From Candidatus Methanoplasma sp. (GTDB lineage: Archaea; Thermoplasmatota; Thermoplasmata; Methanomassiliicoccales; Methanomethylophilaceae), in NCBI GenBank assembly GCA_031283015.1, contig JAITCQ010000094.1, forward strand, positions 1-5,859: DNA of 5,859 nt, given 5' to 3'. Positions 1 to 5,796 of this stretch are shown piece by piece (position 1 is the first letter of the stretch; the number at the start of each line of letters is the position of its first letter). A program made the translations under genes and the position numbers. The notes under the pieces were generated by a model that was not told the DNA's origin, made no database searches, and saw nothing but the letters and a program-made list of their open reading frames with translations.

Positions 1-196
1 AATGGCAGAATACAAACTAAGCGCGATCACCGGAAAAAGCGATTCGATTTGCGCAGTGACCGTGATGATCAGGAACGTGCAGAACGACGGCGCCTTATCC
101 GTTGGGAAAGCGGTCGGCCTGGATATCGTGGAGACATCCGTGGACGCGATGATGGCCGCAATAAACAGGGATTTCGCAAAACAGAGGAATGCATGA
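1..196 (+). CDS. 2-isopropylmalate synthase / citramalate synthase family, C-terminal end (partial)
   Basis: This is the last 64 or so residues of a gene that enters from the left edge; the ATG at position 2 is an internal Met, not a start. The visible part matches the end of the LeuA allosteric (LeuA_dimer) domain: a strand reading EYKLSAITG, a VTVMIRN strand, a Gly-Lys-Ala-Val-Gly turn, and the closing helix begun by GLDIVETSVDAMMAAINRD. That domain binds the end-product amino acid and gives feedback inhibition in LeuA (leucine) and CimA (isoleucine); archaeal homocitrate synthase AksA usually lacks it. The acyl-transfer catalytic domain lies outside the window, so LeuA and CimA cannot be told apart from the protein. 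The following leuCDB genes favour leucine synthesis but would also serve the citramalate route. The stop TGA (194-196) overlaps the leuC start, so translation is probably coupled. Confidence 0.85.
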   Translation, partial: MAEYKLSAITGKSDSICAVTVMIRNVQNDGALSVGKAVGLDIVETSVDAMMAAINRDFAKQRNA

Positions 197-1455
197 TGGG
201 AAAGACAATAGCGGAAAAGATACTGTCGGACAGGTCCGGGACCGACGCCAGGGCCGGTCAGATCGTGGTCGCCGACGTGGATTACGTCATGGTCAATGAC
301 GTCACCGGGCCGATCGCGTTCAGAGAATACGAGAGGATCGGTTCGAAAAAGATGTTCAAGGACAGAATGGTGCTCATACCCGACCACTACGTCCCCAACA
401 AGGATGTCGCCTCCGCCGAACAGGCAAAGGAGATGAGGACCTTCGCAAAAGACCACGGGATAGAGAATTATTTCGAAGTGGGGAAAGGAGGGGTTTGCCA
501 CCAGATAATGATCGAGGAAGGGTTCGCCGCTCCCGGCAGGCTCATTGTGGGCGCGGACTCCCACACCTGCACGTACGGCGGCATCAACGCGTTCTCCACG
601 GGCATAGGTTCCACCGAGGCCGCGGTCGCATTCGCCACCGGAAGGCTTTGGTTCAAGGTGCCTGAGACCATAAAGGTGGAACTGACCGGCAAATTCCGAA
701 AGAATGTCGGCGGGAAGGATCTGATCATCAAGATAATCACCGACATAGGCGTCGACGGGGCGAACTATAAAGCGTTCGAGTTCCACGGCGCCGGCGTGGG
801 GAACATGGGCGTCTCTGATAGACTGACCGTATCCAATATGGCGATAGAGGCCGGAGGCAAGGCCGGGATATTCCCCTGCGACGGCCTGACGGAAGAATAC
901 ATAAAGGATACCGTGAAAGGAGAATATCTCCCTGTGTCGGCGGACGCCGACGCGGATTACTGTATGACGTTGAGGTACGAGCTTTCGGAGATAGAGTCCA
1001 TGGTCGCATTCCCGCATCTGCCGAGCAATGGTCGGGCCGTTAAGGACACGGACGTGAGGATAGACCAGGCATATCTGGGGTCATGCACCAACGGACGCAT
1101 AGAGGATATGCGCGTCGCGGCGGCCGTCATAAAAGGACGGAAGGTCCACCCGGACGTGAGGTTCCTGGTGGTCCCGGCGACCCAGAGAGTGTACCGGCAG
1201 ATGCTGGACGAGGGGCTGATACAGATCTTCCTTGATGCGGGCGCATTCATCTCCGGTCCGACGTGCGGCGCGTGCCTGGGAGGATACATGGGGATACTGG
1301 CCGCCGGAGAGAGAGCGGTCTCCTCCACGAACAGGAACTTCATCGGAAGGATGGGGGACAAGAACTCGGAGGTCTATTTGGCCGGGCCGGAGGTAGTGGC
1401 CGCTTCCGCGATAGCGGGAAGGATAGTCGTCCCCGAACAGCCGGAGGGATGCTGA
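196..1455 (+). CDS. leuC: 3-isopropylmalate dehydratase, large subunit (archaeal LeuC, aconitase family)
   Basis: This is the large catalytic subunit of isopropylmalate isomerase, a cytoplasmic [4Fe-4S] enzyme that interconverts 2- and 3-isopropylmalate together with LeuD. With the start at 196 the protein has 419 residues, normal for archaea and shorter than the roughly 470 of bacterial LeuC. Visible aconitase-family signatures are PDHYVPNKD with His64, GADSHTCTYGG (Asp121, Ser122, His123), and the three cluster cysteines in LGSCTNGR (Cys297) and TCGACLGG (Cys357, Cys360). Adjacent ATG codons lie at 193 and 196. The SD-like AGAGGA (183-188) is 7 nt from 196 and only 4 nt from 193, and a start at 196 gives MGKTIAEKIL, similar to archaeal LeuC N termini as I remember them. 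The frame stays open back to 49, but that part overlaps the upstream synthase. The homoaconitase paralogue of methanogens is an alternative; see leuD. Confidence 0.92.
   Translation: MGKTIAEKILSDRSGTDARAGQIVVADVDYVMVNDVTGPIAFREYERIGSKKMFKDRMVLIPDHYVPNKDVASAEQAKEMRTFAKDHGIENYFEVGKGGVCHQIMIEEGFAAPGRLIVGADSHTCTYGGINAFSTGIGSTEAAVAFATGRLWFKVPETIKVELTGKFRKNVGGKDLIIKIITDIGVDGANYKAFEFHGAGVGNMGVSDRLTVSNMAIEAGGKAGIFPCDGLTEEYIKDTVKGEYLPVSADADADYCMTLRYELSEIESMVAFPHLPSNGRAVKDTDVRIDQAYLGSCTNGRIEDMRVAAAVIKGRKVHPDVRFLVVPATQRVYRQMLDEGLIQIFLDAGAFISGPTCGACLGGYMGILAAGERAVSSTNRNFIGRMGDKNSEVYLAGPEVVAASAIAGRIVVPEQPEGC
1443..1448 (+). promoter_or_regulatory. Shine-Dalgarno of leuD
   Basis: GGAGGG sits 6 nt before the ATG at 1455 and directly against the ATG at 1449. 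It therefore decides the leuD start in favour of 1455, which gives a TGATG overlap with the leuC stop. Confidence 0.75.
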
Positions 1456-1970
1456 TGGCGAACATAAGAGGAAAGGTCTGGAAATTCGGAGATAACGTGG
1501 ATACGGATCAGATAATACCTGCGGAACGCCTCGTGTCCGCGAACCTGGCCCGTCTGAACGATTTCATATTCGAGAAGGTAAGGCCGGGTGTGGCGCAGGA
1601 GATCGGAAAGGGGGACATACTCGTGGCCGGAAAGAACTTCGGATGCGGATCGTCCAGAGAACACGCTCCGCTGTCGCTGGTACAGGCGGGGTTCTCCTGC
1701 GTAGTGGCCGAATCATTCGCCAGGATATTCTACCGCAACTCCATGAACATCGGACTGCTGCTGGTCGAATGCAGGATAGACGCCGAAGAGGGAGACACGA
1801 TCGAGGTATGCACGGACACCGGGAAAATAAGGGTCGAAGGCCGGACCGCAGACGGCCGACCGGCATGCGGTGGCGGGAAGGAATACGGGTTCCCTCAGTA
1901 TCCCCCCTTCATATCCCGGCTGATGGAATGCGGCGGGTTGGTAAATATGGTCAGGGAGGGTAAGTTTTGA
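1455..1970 (+). CDS. leuD: 3-isopropylmalate dehydratase, small subunit (archaeal LeuD)
   Basis: This is the small swivelling subunit that completes the isomerase active site with LeuC. The protein has 171 residues, typical of archaeal small subunits. It opens with the family N terminus (RGKVWKFGDNVDTDQIIP, residues 5-22), then carries the substrate-contacting glycine-rich stretch GKNFGCGSSREHAPL (59-73), the SFARIFYRNSMNIG segment (87-100) and the terminal ECGGLV helix cap. The loop that sets chain-length specificity reads Arg25-Leu-Val-Ser28, where methanogen IPMI has YLVY and homoaconitase has YLRT. The absence of Arg at the third position and the HAPL sequence argue for isopropylmalate rather than homoaconitate. 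The start at 1455 overlaps the leuC TGA as TGATG and has GGAGGG (1443-1448) 6 nt upstream; an in-frame ATG at 1449 abuts that SD and is unlikely. Confidence 0.92.
   Translation: MANIRGKVWKFGDNVDTDQIIPAERLVSANLARLNDFIFEKVRPGVAQEIGKGDILVAGKNFGCGSSREHAPLSLVQAGFSCVVAESFARIFYRNSMNIGLLLVECRIDAEEGDTIEVCTDTGKIRVEGRTADGRPACGGGKEYGFPQYPPFISRLMECGGLVNMVREGKF
1954..1960 (+). promoter_or_regulatory. Shine-Dalgarno deciding the TTG start of leuB
   Basis: GGGAGGG ends 6 nt before the TTG at 1967. No ATG or GTG lies in frame between this SD and the GDGIG motif of LeuB, so it supports the rare TTG start that overlaps the leuD stop as TTGA. Confidence 0.75.
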
Positions 1971-3085
1971 AGCACCTTGCGATAATACCGGGGGACGGCA
2001 TAGGAAAGGAGGTAATCGACGTCGGCATGGAGGTGCTGGACGCGGTATGTGAGATATCGTCCTTTGACTATGACGGCGAGCTGTTCGACATCGGATCAGA
2101 GAGATATCTTACGACCGGCGAACTTCTTACGGAAGAGGATATAAGCGGTCTTCGGAAGAAGGACGCCATATACTTTGGGGCGATAGGCGACCCGAGGGTC
2201 AAGCCCGGGGTCCTGGAACAGGGCATACTTCTTAAGATGAGGGCAGTCTTCGATCAATACATCAACCTCCGGCCGGTGACGTCGTGGTTCCCCTTCGTGC
2301 CGCTGAAAAGGGAGGTCCCGTTCGACATACGCTTCCTTAGAGAGAATACCGAGGACTTCTACATGGGGGCCGGAGGGACCTTTAGCGGAAGCAGGAAGAA
2401 CGCCAGCGTAAAGATAAAAAGAGAACTTTACGAACTGGACATGGAACTCAGGACCAACTCTTCTAACGGCGACGATTTCGCATTCGAGATAGGGCTGCTT
2501 TCGAAAAAAGGCATCACCAGGTTTGCGGATTACGCTTTCAGCTACGCGGAAGCAAGAGGGGACAAGAAGGTCACGCTCGTCGATAAAGCGAACGTTTGCA
2601 CCCACATCTACGGTATGCAGAGGACGATATTCGAAGAGATGTCCAGAGAATACGGTATCGGTCTGGAATATATGTTCGTCGACGCCATGGCGATGGCTAT
2701 GATAGTCAGACCGGAGACGTTCGGCACAGTGGCGGTCCCGAACCTGTTCGGAGACATACTCACCGATCTGGGCGCGCAGCTTCAGGGAGGCCTTGGGATG
2801 GGCGGGAGCGGCAACATCAGCCCGGAAGGGGTCAGTATGTTCGAGCCCATCCACGGTTCCGCACCGGACATCGCCGGCCAAAAGAAGGCCAACCCCATCG
2901 CGGCGATACTCGCGGCGCAGATGCTGCTTGAGAACCAGGGCTACCCCGAAGAAGGGAAGATGCTCAGGGATTCCGTGAGACATTGCCTCGACAACGGACT
3001 CACCACACCGGACCTGGGCGGGAAGCTGACAACGGAAGATGTCGGAAAGGCCGTCTGCAGATACATATTGGGGCAGAAGAAGTGA
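1967..3085 (+). CDS. leuB: 3-isopropylmalate dehydrogenase-like, isocitrate/isopropylmalate dehydrogenase family
   Basis: This is a cytoplasmic NAD-dependent beta-decarboxylating dehydrogenase that would oxidise 3-isopropylmalate to 2-oxoisocaproate. In its 372 residues I see IIPGDGIGKEV (6-16), LRPV (101-104), RENTEDFY (125-132) with the catalytic Tyr132, DKANV with the catalytic Lys207, metal-binding Asp239, Asp263 and Asp267 (VDAMAMAM; NLFGDILTD), and EPIHGSAPDIAG (293-304). Asp301 in place of the Lys/Tyr of NADP-isocitrate dehydrogenases points to NAD. The start is TTG at 1967, sharing TTGA with the leuD stop; GGGAGG ends 6-7 nt upstream and the frame has no better start before the GDGIG motif. 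Between Tyr132 and Lys207 the protein is longer than classical LeuB (roughly residues 137-175), and RENTEDFY resembles the RENTEG segment of tartrate and homoisocitrate dehydrogenase relatives. LeuB is inferred from context; a broader 3-alkylmalate substrate range is possible. Confidence 0.85.
   Translation: MKHLAIIPGDGIGKEVIDVGMEVLDAVCEISSFDYDGELFDIGSERYLTTGELLTEEDISGLRKKDAIYFGAIGDPRVKPGVLEQGILLKMRAVFDQYINLRPVTSWFPFVPLKREVPFDIRFLRENTEDFYMGAGGTFSGSRKNASVKIKRELYELDMELRTNSSNGDDFAFEIGLLSKKGITRFADYAFSYAEARGDKKVTLVDKANVCTHIYGMQRTIFEEMSREYGIGLEYMFVDAMAMAMIVRPETFGTVAVPNLFGDILTDLGAQLQGGLGMGGSGNISPEGVSMFEPIHGSAPDIAGQKKANPIAAILAAQMLLENQGYPEEGKMLRDSVRHCLDNGLTTPDLGGKLTTEDVGKAVCRYILGQKK
3061..3069 (+). 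promoter_or_regulatory. Candidate TATA-like box for pcc1
   Basis: ATACATATT is the most AT-rich patch near the leuB/pcc1 junction and is centred about 24 nt before the pcc1 ATG, the distance expected for a leaderless archaeal transcript. pcc1 has no convincing SD. The patch also encodes Tyr-Ile-Leu near the end of LeuB, so coding constraint could explain it. Confidence 0.3.
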
Positions 3086-3088
3086 CCT

Positions 3089-3352
3089 ATGATCTCGCTT
3101 GAAATCCGTATCAGATACGATGACGAAAGGACGGCAAAGGCTATCTTCGATTCGATATCCCCCGATAACGAGGGGTATGTCTCGACCGAACTTTTGGGAG
3201 ATCAGCTGCTCATGAGGATATCGGCGGACAACGCCGGTACGATGCGGAACACCGCGGACGATCTCATGGCATGCATAAAGGCGGCCGAAGAGGCATCAGG
3301 ACTCGTCTCCGGCCCCGCTCCTGACCTTGACCGCGACCCCTTTCCTGAATGA
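3089..3352 (+). CDS. pcc1: Probable KEOPS complex subunit Pcc1
   Basis: This is an 87-residue acidic protein resembling the Pcc1/CTAG family, the dimerisation subunit of KEOPS, which with Kae1, Bud32 and Cgi121 makes the t6A modification at position 37 of ANN-decoding tRNAs. Visible family features are an opening beta-strand (ISLEIRIRY), a helix (DERTAKAIFDSI), the characteristic SPDN at 24-27, a second and third strand (VSTELLGDQLLMRISAD), and a closing helix with RNTADDLMACIKAAEEAS (53-70), where family members have a LRxxxNDxLxxIxxAE pattern. After it comes an acidic Pro-rich tail (71-87) that does not look like part of the fold and lies antisense to the end of tgtA. The gene begins 3 bases after the leuB stop, with no good SD; a TATA-like ATACATATT is centred about 24 nt upstream. 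It may be co-transcribed with leuB or have its own promoter. Confidence 0.75.
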   Translation: MISLEIRIRYDDERTAKAIFDSISPDNEGYVSTELLGDQLLMRISADNAGTMRNTADDLMACIKAAEEASGLVSGPAPDLDRDPFPE

Positions 3353-5224
3353 TCTTATCTCATCCGCCACCAATACCATGCGGCCTGTGGCGATGACCCT
3401 ATCCTTTCCGTCCGTGACCATGACCTCGTCCATCGGTCTCAATCCGCCGTCGCATTCCGTGACGAATTGACAAAAAACGTTCCGTCCCTCGGACACGAAG
3501 GGGACAGCGTCATCCATGACCCCGACCCTCATGAACGGGGCGGGGATCGAAGAGACGATCCTCTCCGCCCCTTCCTTTCTTAAGGTGTACAGCCCGTCCC
3601 CCGCTCTCATGGAGAGAATGTGCTCGCCGTCGGAGATGACATTCCTTATCTTTCCTGTGTTCTTACTTATTATCAGATCGATCTTCCCTCTGAAAAGAGC
3701 GTCCGTCGCGTCCTTACCGAACTGGTGCCTCGACACGGCTTTGGCCCTGATGAGGTTGGGATCGTATTCCTCCCTGCCGCCGTCCGGCACCTCTCGTCCG
3801 TCCGCCATACCGGCGAACATACGTTCTAGGAACCCGGCGGTGAATAATTCCGATTCAATGCTTGTGTCGGCGTCCTCCGTTCTCGGGAACACCGACTGCG
3901 CGATGGGATACATCTCATCCAATTCGGCGGGGACCGGTCCGAACGGCGAAACGACCACCGGGGTATACCCGGCCCTTCTGACCCTGTCGAAATCCGCCCC
4001 CATGGCTCTGCCGTACGGTTTGCTTCCCTCGTCGTAGAACAGGGCGGCTTTTTCTGTCTGAGGGACGTACCTTTCCAGCAGCCTAGAGATATACCTTCTG
4101 AACACCGGTCTCCCTCTCGTCTCCGCGCCTGTGTAGAACATGGCGCCGTCCCGGCTTATCGGATCGTATCTTTCCAGAAAATCCTGATGTTCTTCCAGCC
4201 GTCTCAGCGCGTCTAGCAGGGCGGGATGCGCCCTGCACCTGATCTCCGCCAGTTCCCAAAGACGGCCCTCCATGATGTATCTTTTAACAAGTGCCAGCTC
4301 ATCTTTTAACTGGAAGAGGTTGTGTTTTGCTATGGTCCTTTCCCTCTCTTTCTTATCCATCTTTCTGATCATTTCTAGAGTAAGCCCCCGGCACGCCGGG
4401 CATCCGCAGCCGAGGGACTGCATGTCCTGCAGACGGCAGGTCCCGTCTATGAACATCATCCTGTCATCCCTTGCGAATTTTGCGTATGAGGCCGAGTCGA
4501 AGAGATCGCACCCCATGAGCGCCGCGAGCGCAAGCACCATCGGGTGCCCTGCGCCGAAAAGATGCACCGGCCTGCTCGGGTTCAGTCCCTTTTTTGAAGA
4601 GATCACCACGTCAACGAGCTCTAGGTATCTGTACTGCTCCATAAGAGGGACGACGCCGCCTACGGGGTGGACATCGACATCCATCGACGCCATCTTCCTG
4701 GCACAGTCCTCTCTGAGGTCGGAATAGACCGAACCTTGGACGACCCCGTTGATCATCATGTCTCCCTTCAATCCGCAGGCGTCCTTCGTTCTCTCGAGGG
4801 TGACCTCGATCGACGCTGCTGTCTGTTCCTTTGTCCAGTATGGCTCTGTGAATATGTCCAGGACCGTCCCGATATCGGCCCCTATGCTCTTCTGGAACTC
4901 CACCATTTCCTCGTTCGTCACCTCGACCTCGCCATACATATGGCTCTGGAATGTCCCGGAATCGGTCATGATGACCCCCGGGAAGTCCAGCATCGCATGG
5001 AGTCCTTTCTCTTGGGCATCGGCCCTCAGTCCGGGGTTGTTCTTAATGATATAGGAGTTCGTTATTATCGCCCTGAAACCGAATTCCTCATAGAGTTCTC
5101 TAGGCGTCACGGTGCATATCTTCGGATTTACAACCGGGAGAAGCGCGGGCGTCTCCAATACTCCTGCCCTTGTCTGGAACTTGCCTATCCTGGCAAGTCC
5201 GTCCCTTTTAACGATCTCGAACAT
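3296..5224 (-). CDS. tgtA: Archaeosine tRNA-guanine transglycosylase (TGT + PUA)
   Basis: This enzyme exchanges guanine-15 in the tRNA D-loop for preQ0, the first step on tRNA toward archaeosine. The 642-residue protein has the TIM-barrel TGT domain at about 1-345: TPALLPVVNP, MTDSGTFQSHMYG with Asp88, NGVVQGSVYSDLRE, GGVVPLMEQYRY, and DLFDSASYAKFARDDR with the probable nucleophile Asp243. The zinc site is Cys273, Cys275, Cys278 and His301 (GCGCPACRG, then KHN), with the ligand spacing I recall for the Pyrococcus enzyme. Archaea-specific C domains follow, including SKNTGKIRNV (520-529) and GEHILSMRAGDGLYTL. A PUA domain closes the protein (about 565-636), with VVF-type strands and the ending EIRSFRKGVAVKVR. 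The frame stays open 40 codons further upstream, but that part overlaps the neighbouring gene and is not TGT-like; the ATG at 5224 begins the conserved MFEIVKRDGLARIGKF. Its SD is weak, and a TATA-like element lies 25 nt upstream. Confidence 0.95.
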   Translation of the reverse strand: MFEIVKRDGLARIGKFQTRAGVLETPALLPVVNPKICTVTPRELYEEFGFRAIITNSYIIKNNPGLRADAQEKGLHAMLDFPGVIMTDSGTFQSHMYGEVEVTNEEMVEFQKSIGADIGTVLDIFTEPYWTKEQTAASIEVTLERTKDACGLKGDMMINGVVQGSVYSDLREDCARKMASMDVDVHPVGGVVPLMEQYRYLELVDVVISSKKGLNPSRPVHLFGAGHPMVLALAALMGCDLFDSASYAKFARDDRMMFIDGTCRLQDMQSLGCGCPACRGLTLEMIRKMDKKERERTIAKHNLFQLKDELALVKRYIMEGRLWELAEIRCRAHPALLDALRRLEEHQDFLERYDPISRDGAMFYTGAETRGRPVFRRYISRLLERYVPQTEKAALFYDEGSKPYGRAMGADFDRVRRAGYTPVVVSPFGPVPAELDEMYPIAQSVFPRTEDADTSIESELFTAGFLERMFAGMADGREVPDGGREEYDPNLIRAKAVSRHQFGKDATDALFRGKIDLIISKNTGKIRNVISDGEHILSMRAGDGLYTLRKEGAERIVSSIPAPFMRVGVMDDAVPFVSEGRNVFCQFVTECDGGLRPMDEVMVTDGKDRVIATGRMVLVADEIRSFRKGVAVKVRSGAGDES

Positions 5225-5245
5225 CAGCCGTAGATACGACCCCAG

Positions 5246-5252
5246 AATTAAA
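5246..5252 (-). promoter_or_regulatory. Candidate TATA-like box for tgtA
   Basis: On the minus strand the sequence TTTAATT, flanked by CC and CTG, is centred 25 nt before the tgtA ATG and spans the TAA stop of the upstream gene. The 23-nt gap before tgtA has no good SD (only GGGGTC, too far from the ATG), so a leaderless transcript from this box is plausible. Readthrough from the upstream gene is the alternative. Confidence 0.35.
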
Positions 5253-5643
5253 GGATTCTGTTCTTCAGCACGTCGGCGTAAGCCTTCGACACCGCATTCT
5301 TGACCAGGACGTCGGGTATATCTTCGATCACGTCTTTGTTCCAATCGAGCGTCGGACGCCCCAAGCTCACGATGTTCGCTTTCCCGTGGTCGCAGCTGTC
5401 CTCAGATTCGAGCATCTTTATCTCTAACCCCGCGAGTATGTCCTGTATCTTCTTTCCGTTGATGAGGACCACGTTGGGTCCTTCTCCCTCGGTGCTTATG
5501 AATTTTGAAGAGATGTCGGCCATCTGCATTTCGTACACCAGATTCCTTAGGTATTTTGACATTTCTTCTATGGATTCTCTTCTGATCTCCACGTCTTCCG
5601 GAGGTTCCGACGAATGCCTGTACTCTATGTCGATCATGGCCAT
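5248..5643 (-). CDS. Small DUF2703-like protein without the cysteine pair
   Basis: This is a 131-residue soluble protein with no signal peptide or membrane segment. Its pattern fits my memory of DUF2703, a thioredoxin-fold-like family of unknown function: IDIEYRH at the N terminus (family: IEWKH), a long helix (24-42), a strand-loop NVVLINGKKIQDIL (57-70; family: SxxILINGxPIExxL), and a closing EDIPDVLVKNAVSKA (107-121; family: IPxELIxxAV). Those proteins usually have a CxxC soon after the first strand and a further Cys cluster in the second half. Here the first site reads SSEPPEDV (11-18), and only Cys84 (SCDHG) remains. A redox or metal role based on cysteines is therefore doubtful, and the family call is from memory only. 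Alternative starts are ATG at 5643 and 5637; I chose 5643 because a TATA-like box sits 26 nt ahead. It lies 23 nt upstream of tgtA on the same strand. Confidence 0.6.
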   Translation of the reverse strand: MAMIDIEYRHSSEPPEDVEIRRESIEEMSKYLRNLVYEMQMADISSKFISTEGEGPNVVLINGKKIQDILAGLEIKMLESEDSCDHGKANIVSLGRPTLDWNKDVIEDIPDVLVKNAVSKAYADVLKNRIL

Positions 5644-5665
5644 GAAACAACATCCCGGTAATCGG

Positions 5666-5671
5666 TTAAAA
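5666..5671 (-). promoter_or_regulatory. Candidate TATA-like box for the DUF2703-like gene
   Basis: On the minus strand CTTTTAACC lies in a GC-rich surround and is centred 26 nt before the ATG at 5643, as expected for a promoter giving a leaderless or nearly leaderless mRNA. No consensus SD precedes the start. The upstream BRE-like position (AATACGC) is only weakly purine-rich. Confidence 0.4.
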
Positions 5672-5743
5672 GCGTATTGCACCGGTTTTCAGGAGATCAT
5701 ACCGGCGAACGCGCCCGAAGTGAAAAACATGTAGGCCGGGCCG

Positions 5744-5765
5744 CCGGCGGTAAGGAGGCCGCCGG
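5744..5765. repeat. GC-rich hairpin
   Basis: The perfect inverted repeat CCGGCGG / CCGCCGG (7 bp) encloses the 8-nt plus-strand loop TAAGGAGG. A competing pairing joins GGAGGCC (5754-5760) to GGCCTCC (5785-5791). No T-run follows on either strand, so it is not a classical terminator. It may be a product of GC-rich coding sequence. Confidence 0.4.
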
Positions 5766-5773
5766 GACAGAGG

Positions 5774-5796
5774 CTCCGGAACGGGGCCTCCGGAAC
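5774..5796. repeat. Short direct repeat of CTCCGGAAC
   Basis: The 9-mer CTCCGGAAC occurs exactly at 5774-5782 and 5788-5796, 14 nt apart, within a longer imperfect match. A third CTCCGG lies at 5818-5823. The spacing is not a multiple of three, so it would not encode a repeated peptide in one frame. Its function is unknown, and chance in GC-rich DNA is possible. Confidence 0.4.

Noticed and set aside
49..195. In-frame upstream extension of leuC
   Set aside because: It overlaps the conserved end of the LeuA dimer domain in another frame, is Arg/Asp-rich with no family similarity, and the SD supports the start at 196 (or 193).
1263..1454. In-frame upstream extension of leuD
   Set aside because: It lies on top of the conserved LeuC TCGACLGG region; GGAGGG at 1443-1448 and the conserved N terminus fix the start at 1455.
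2096..2983. Long 295-codon open frame on the minus strand
   Set aside because: It lies wholly antisense to leuB, which has all family motifs; the translation is Arg/His/Val-rich and unlike any family I know, as expected for a shadow frame in GC-rich DNA.
3516..4727. Plus-strand open frames inside the tgtA region
   Set aside because: They are antisense to the intact, motif-complete tgtA; their Ser/Pro/Thr-rich translations are typical of shadow frames.
5225..5344. Forty-codon upstream extension of tgtA
   Set aside because: It overlaps the end of the DUF2703-like gene, including its conserved C-terminal helix, and shows no TGT similarity; the conserved domain starts at the ATG at 5224.
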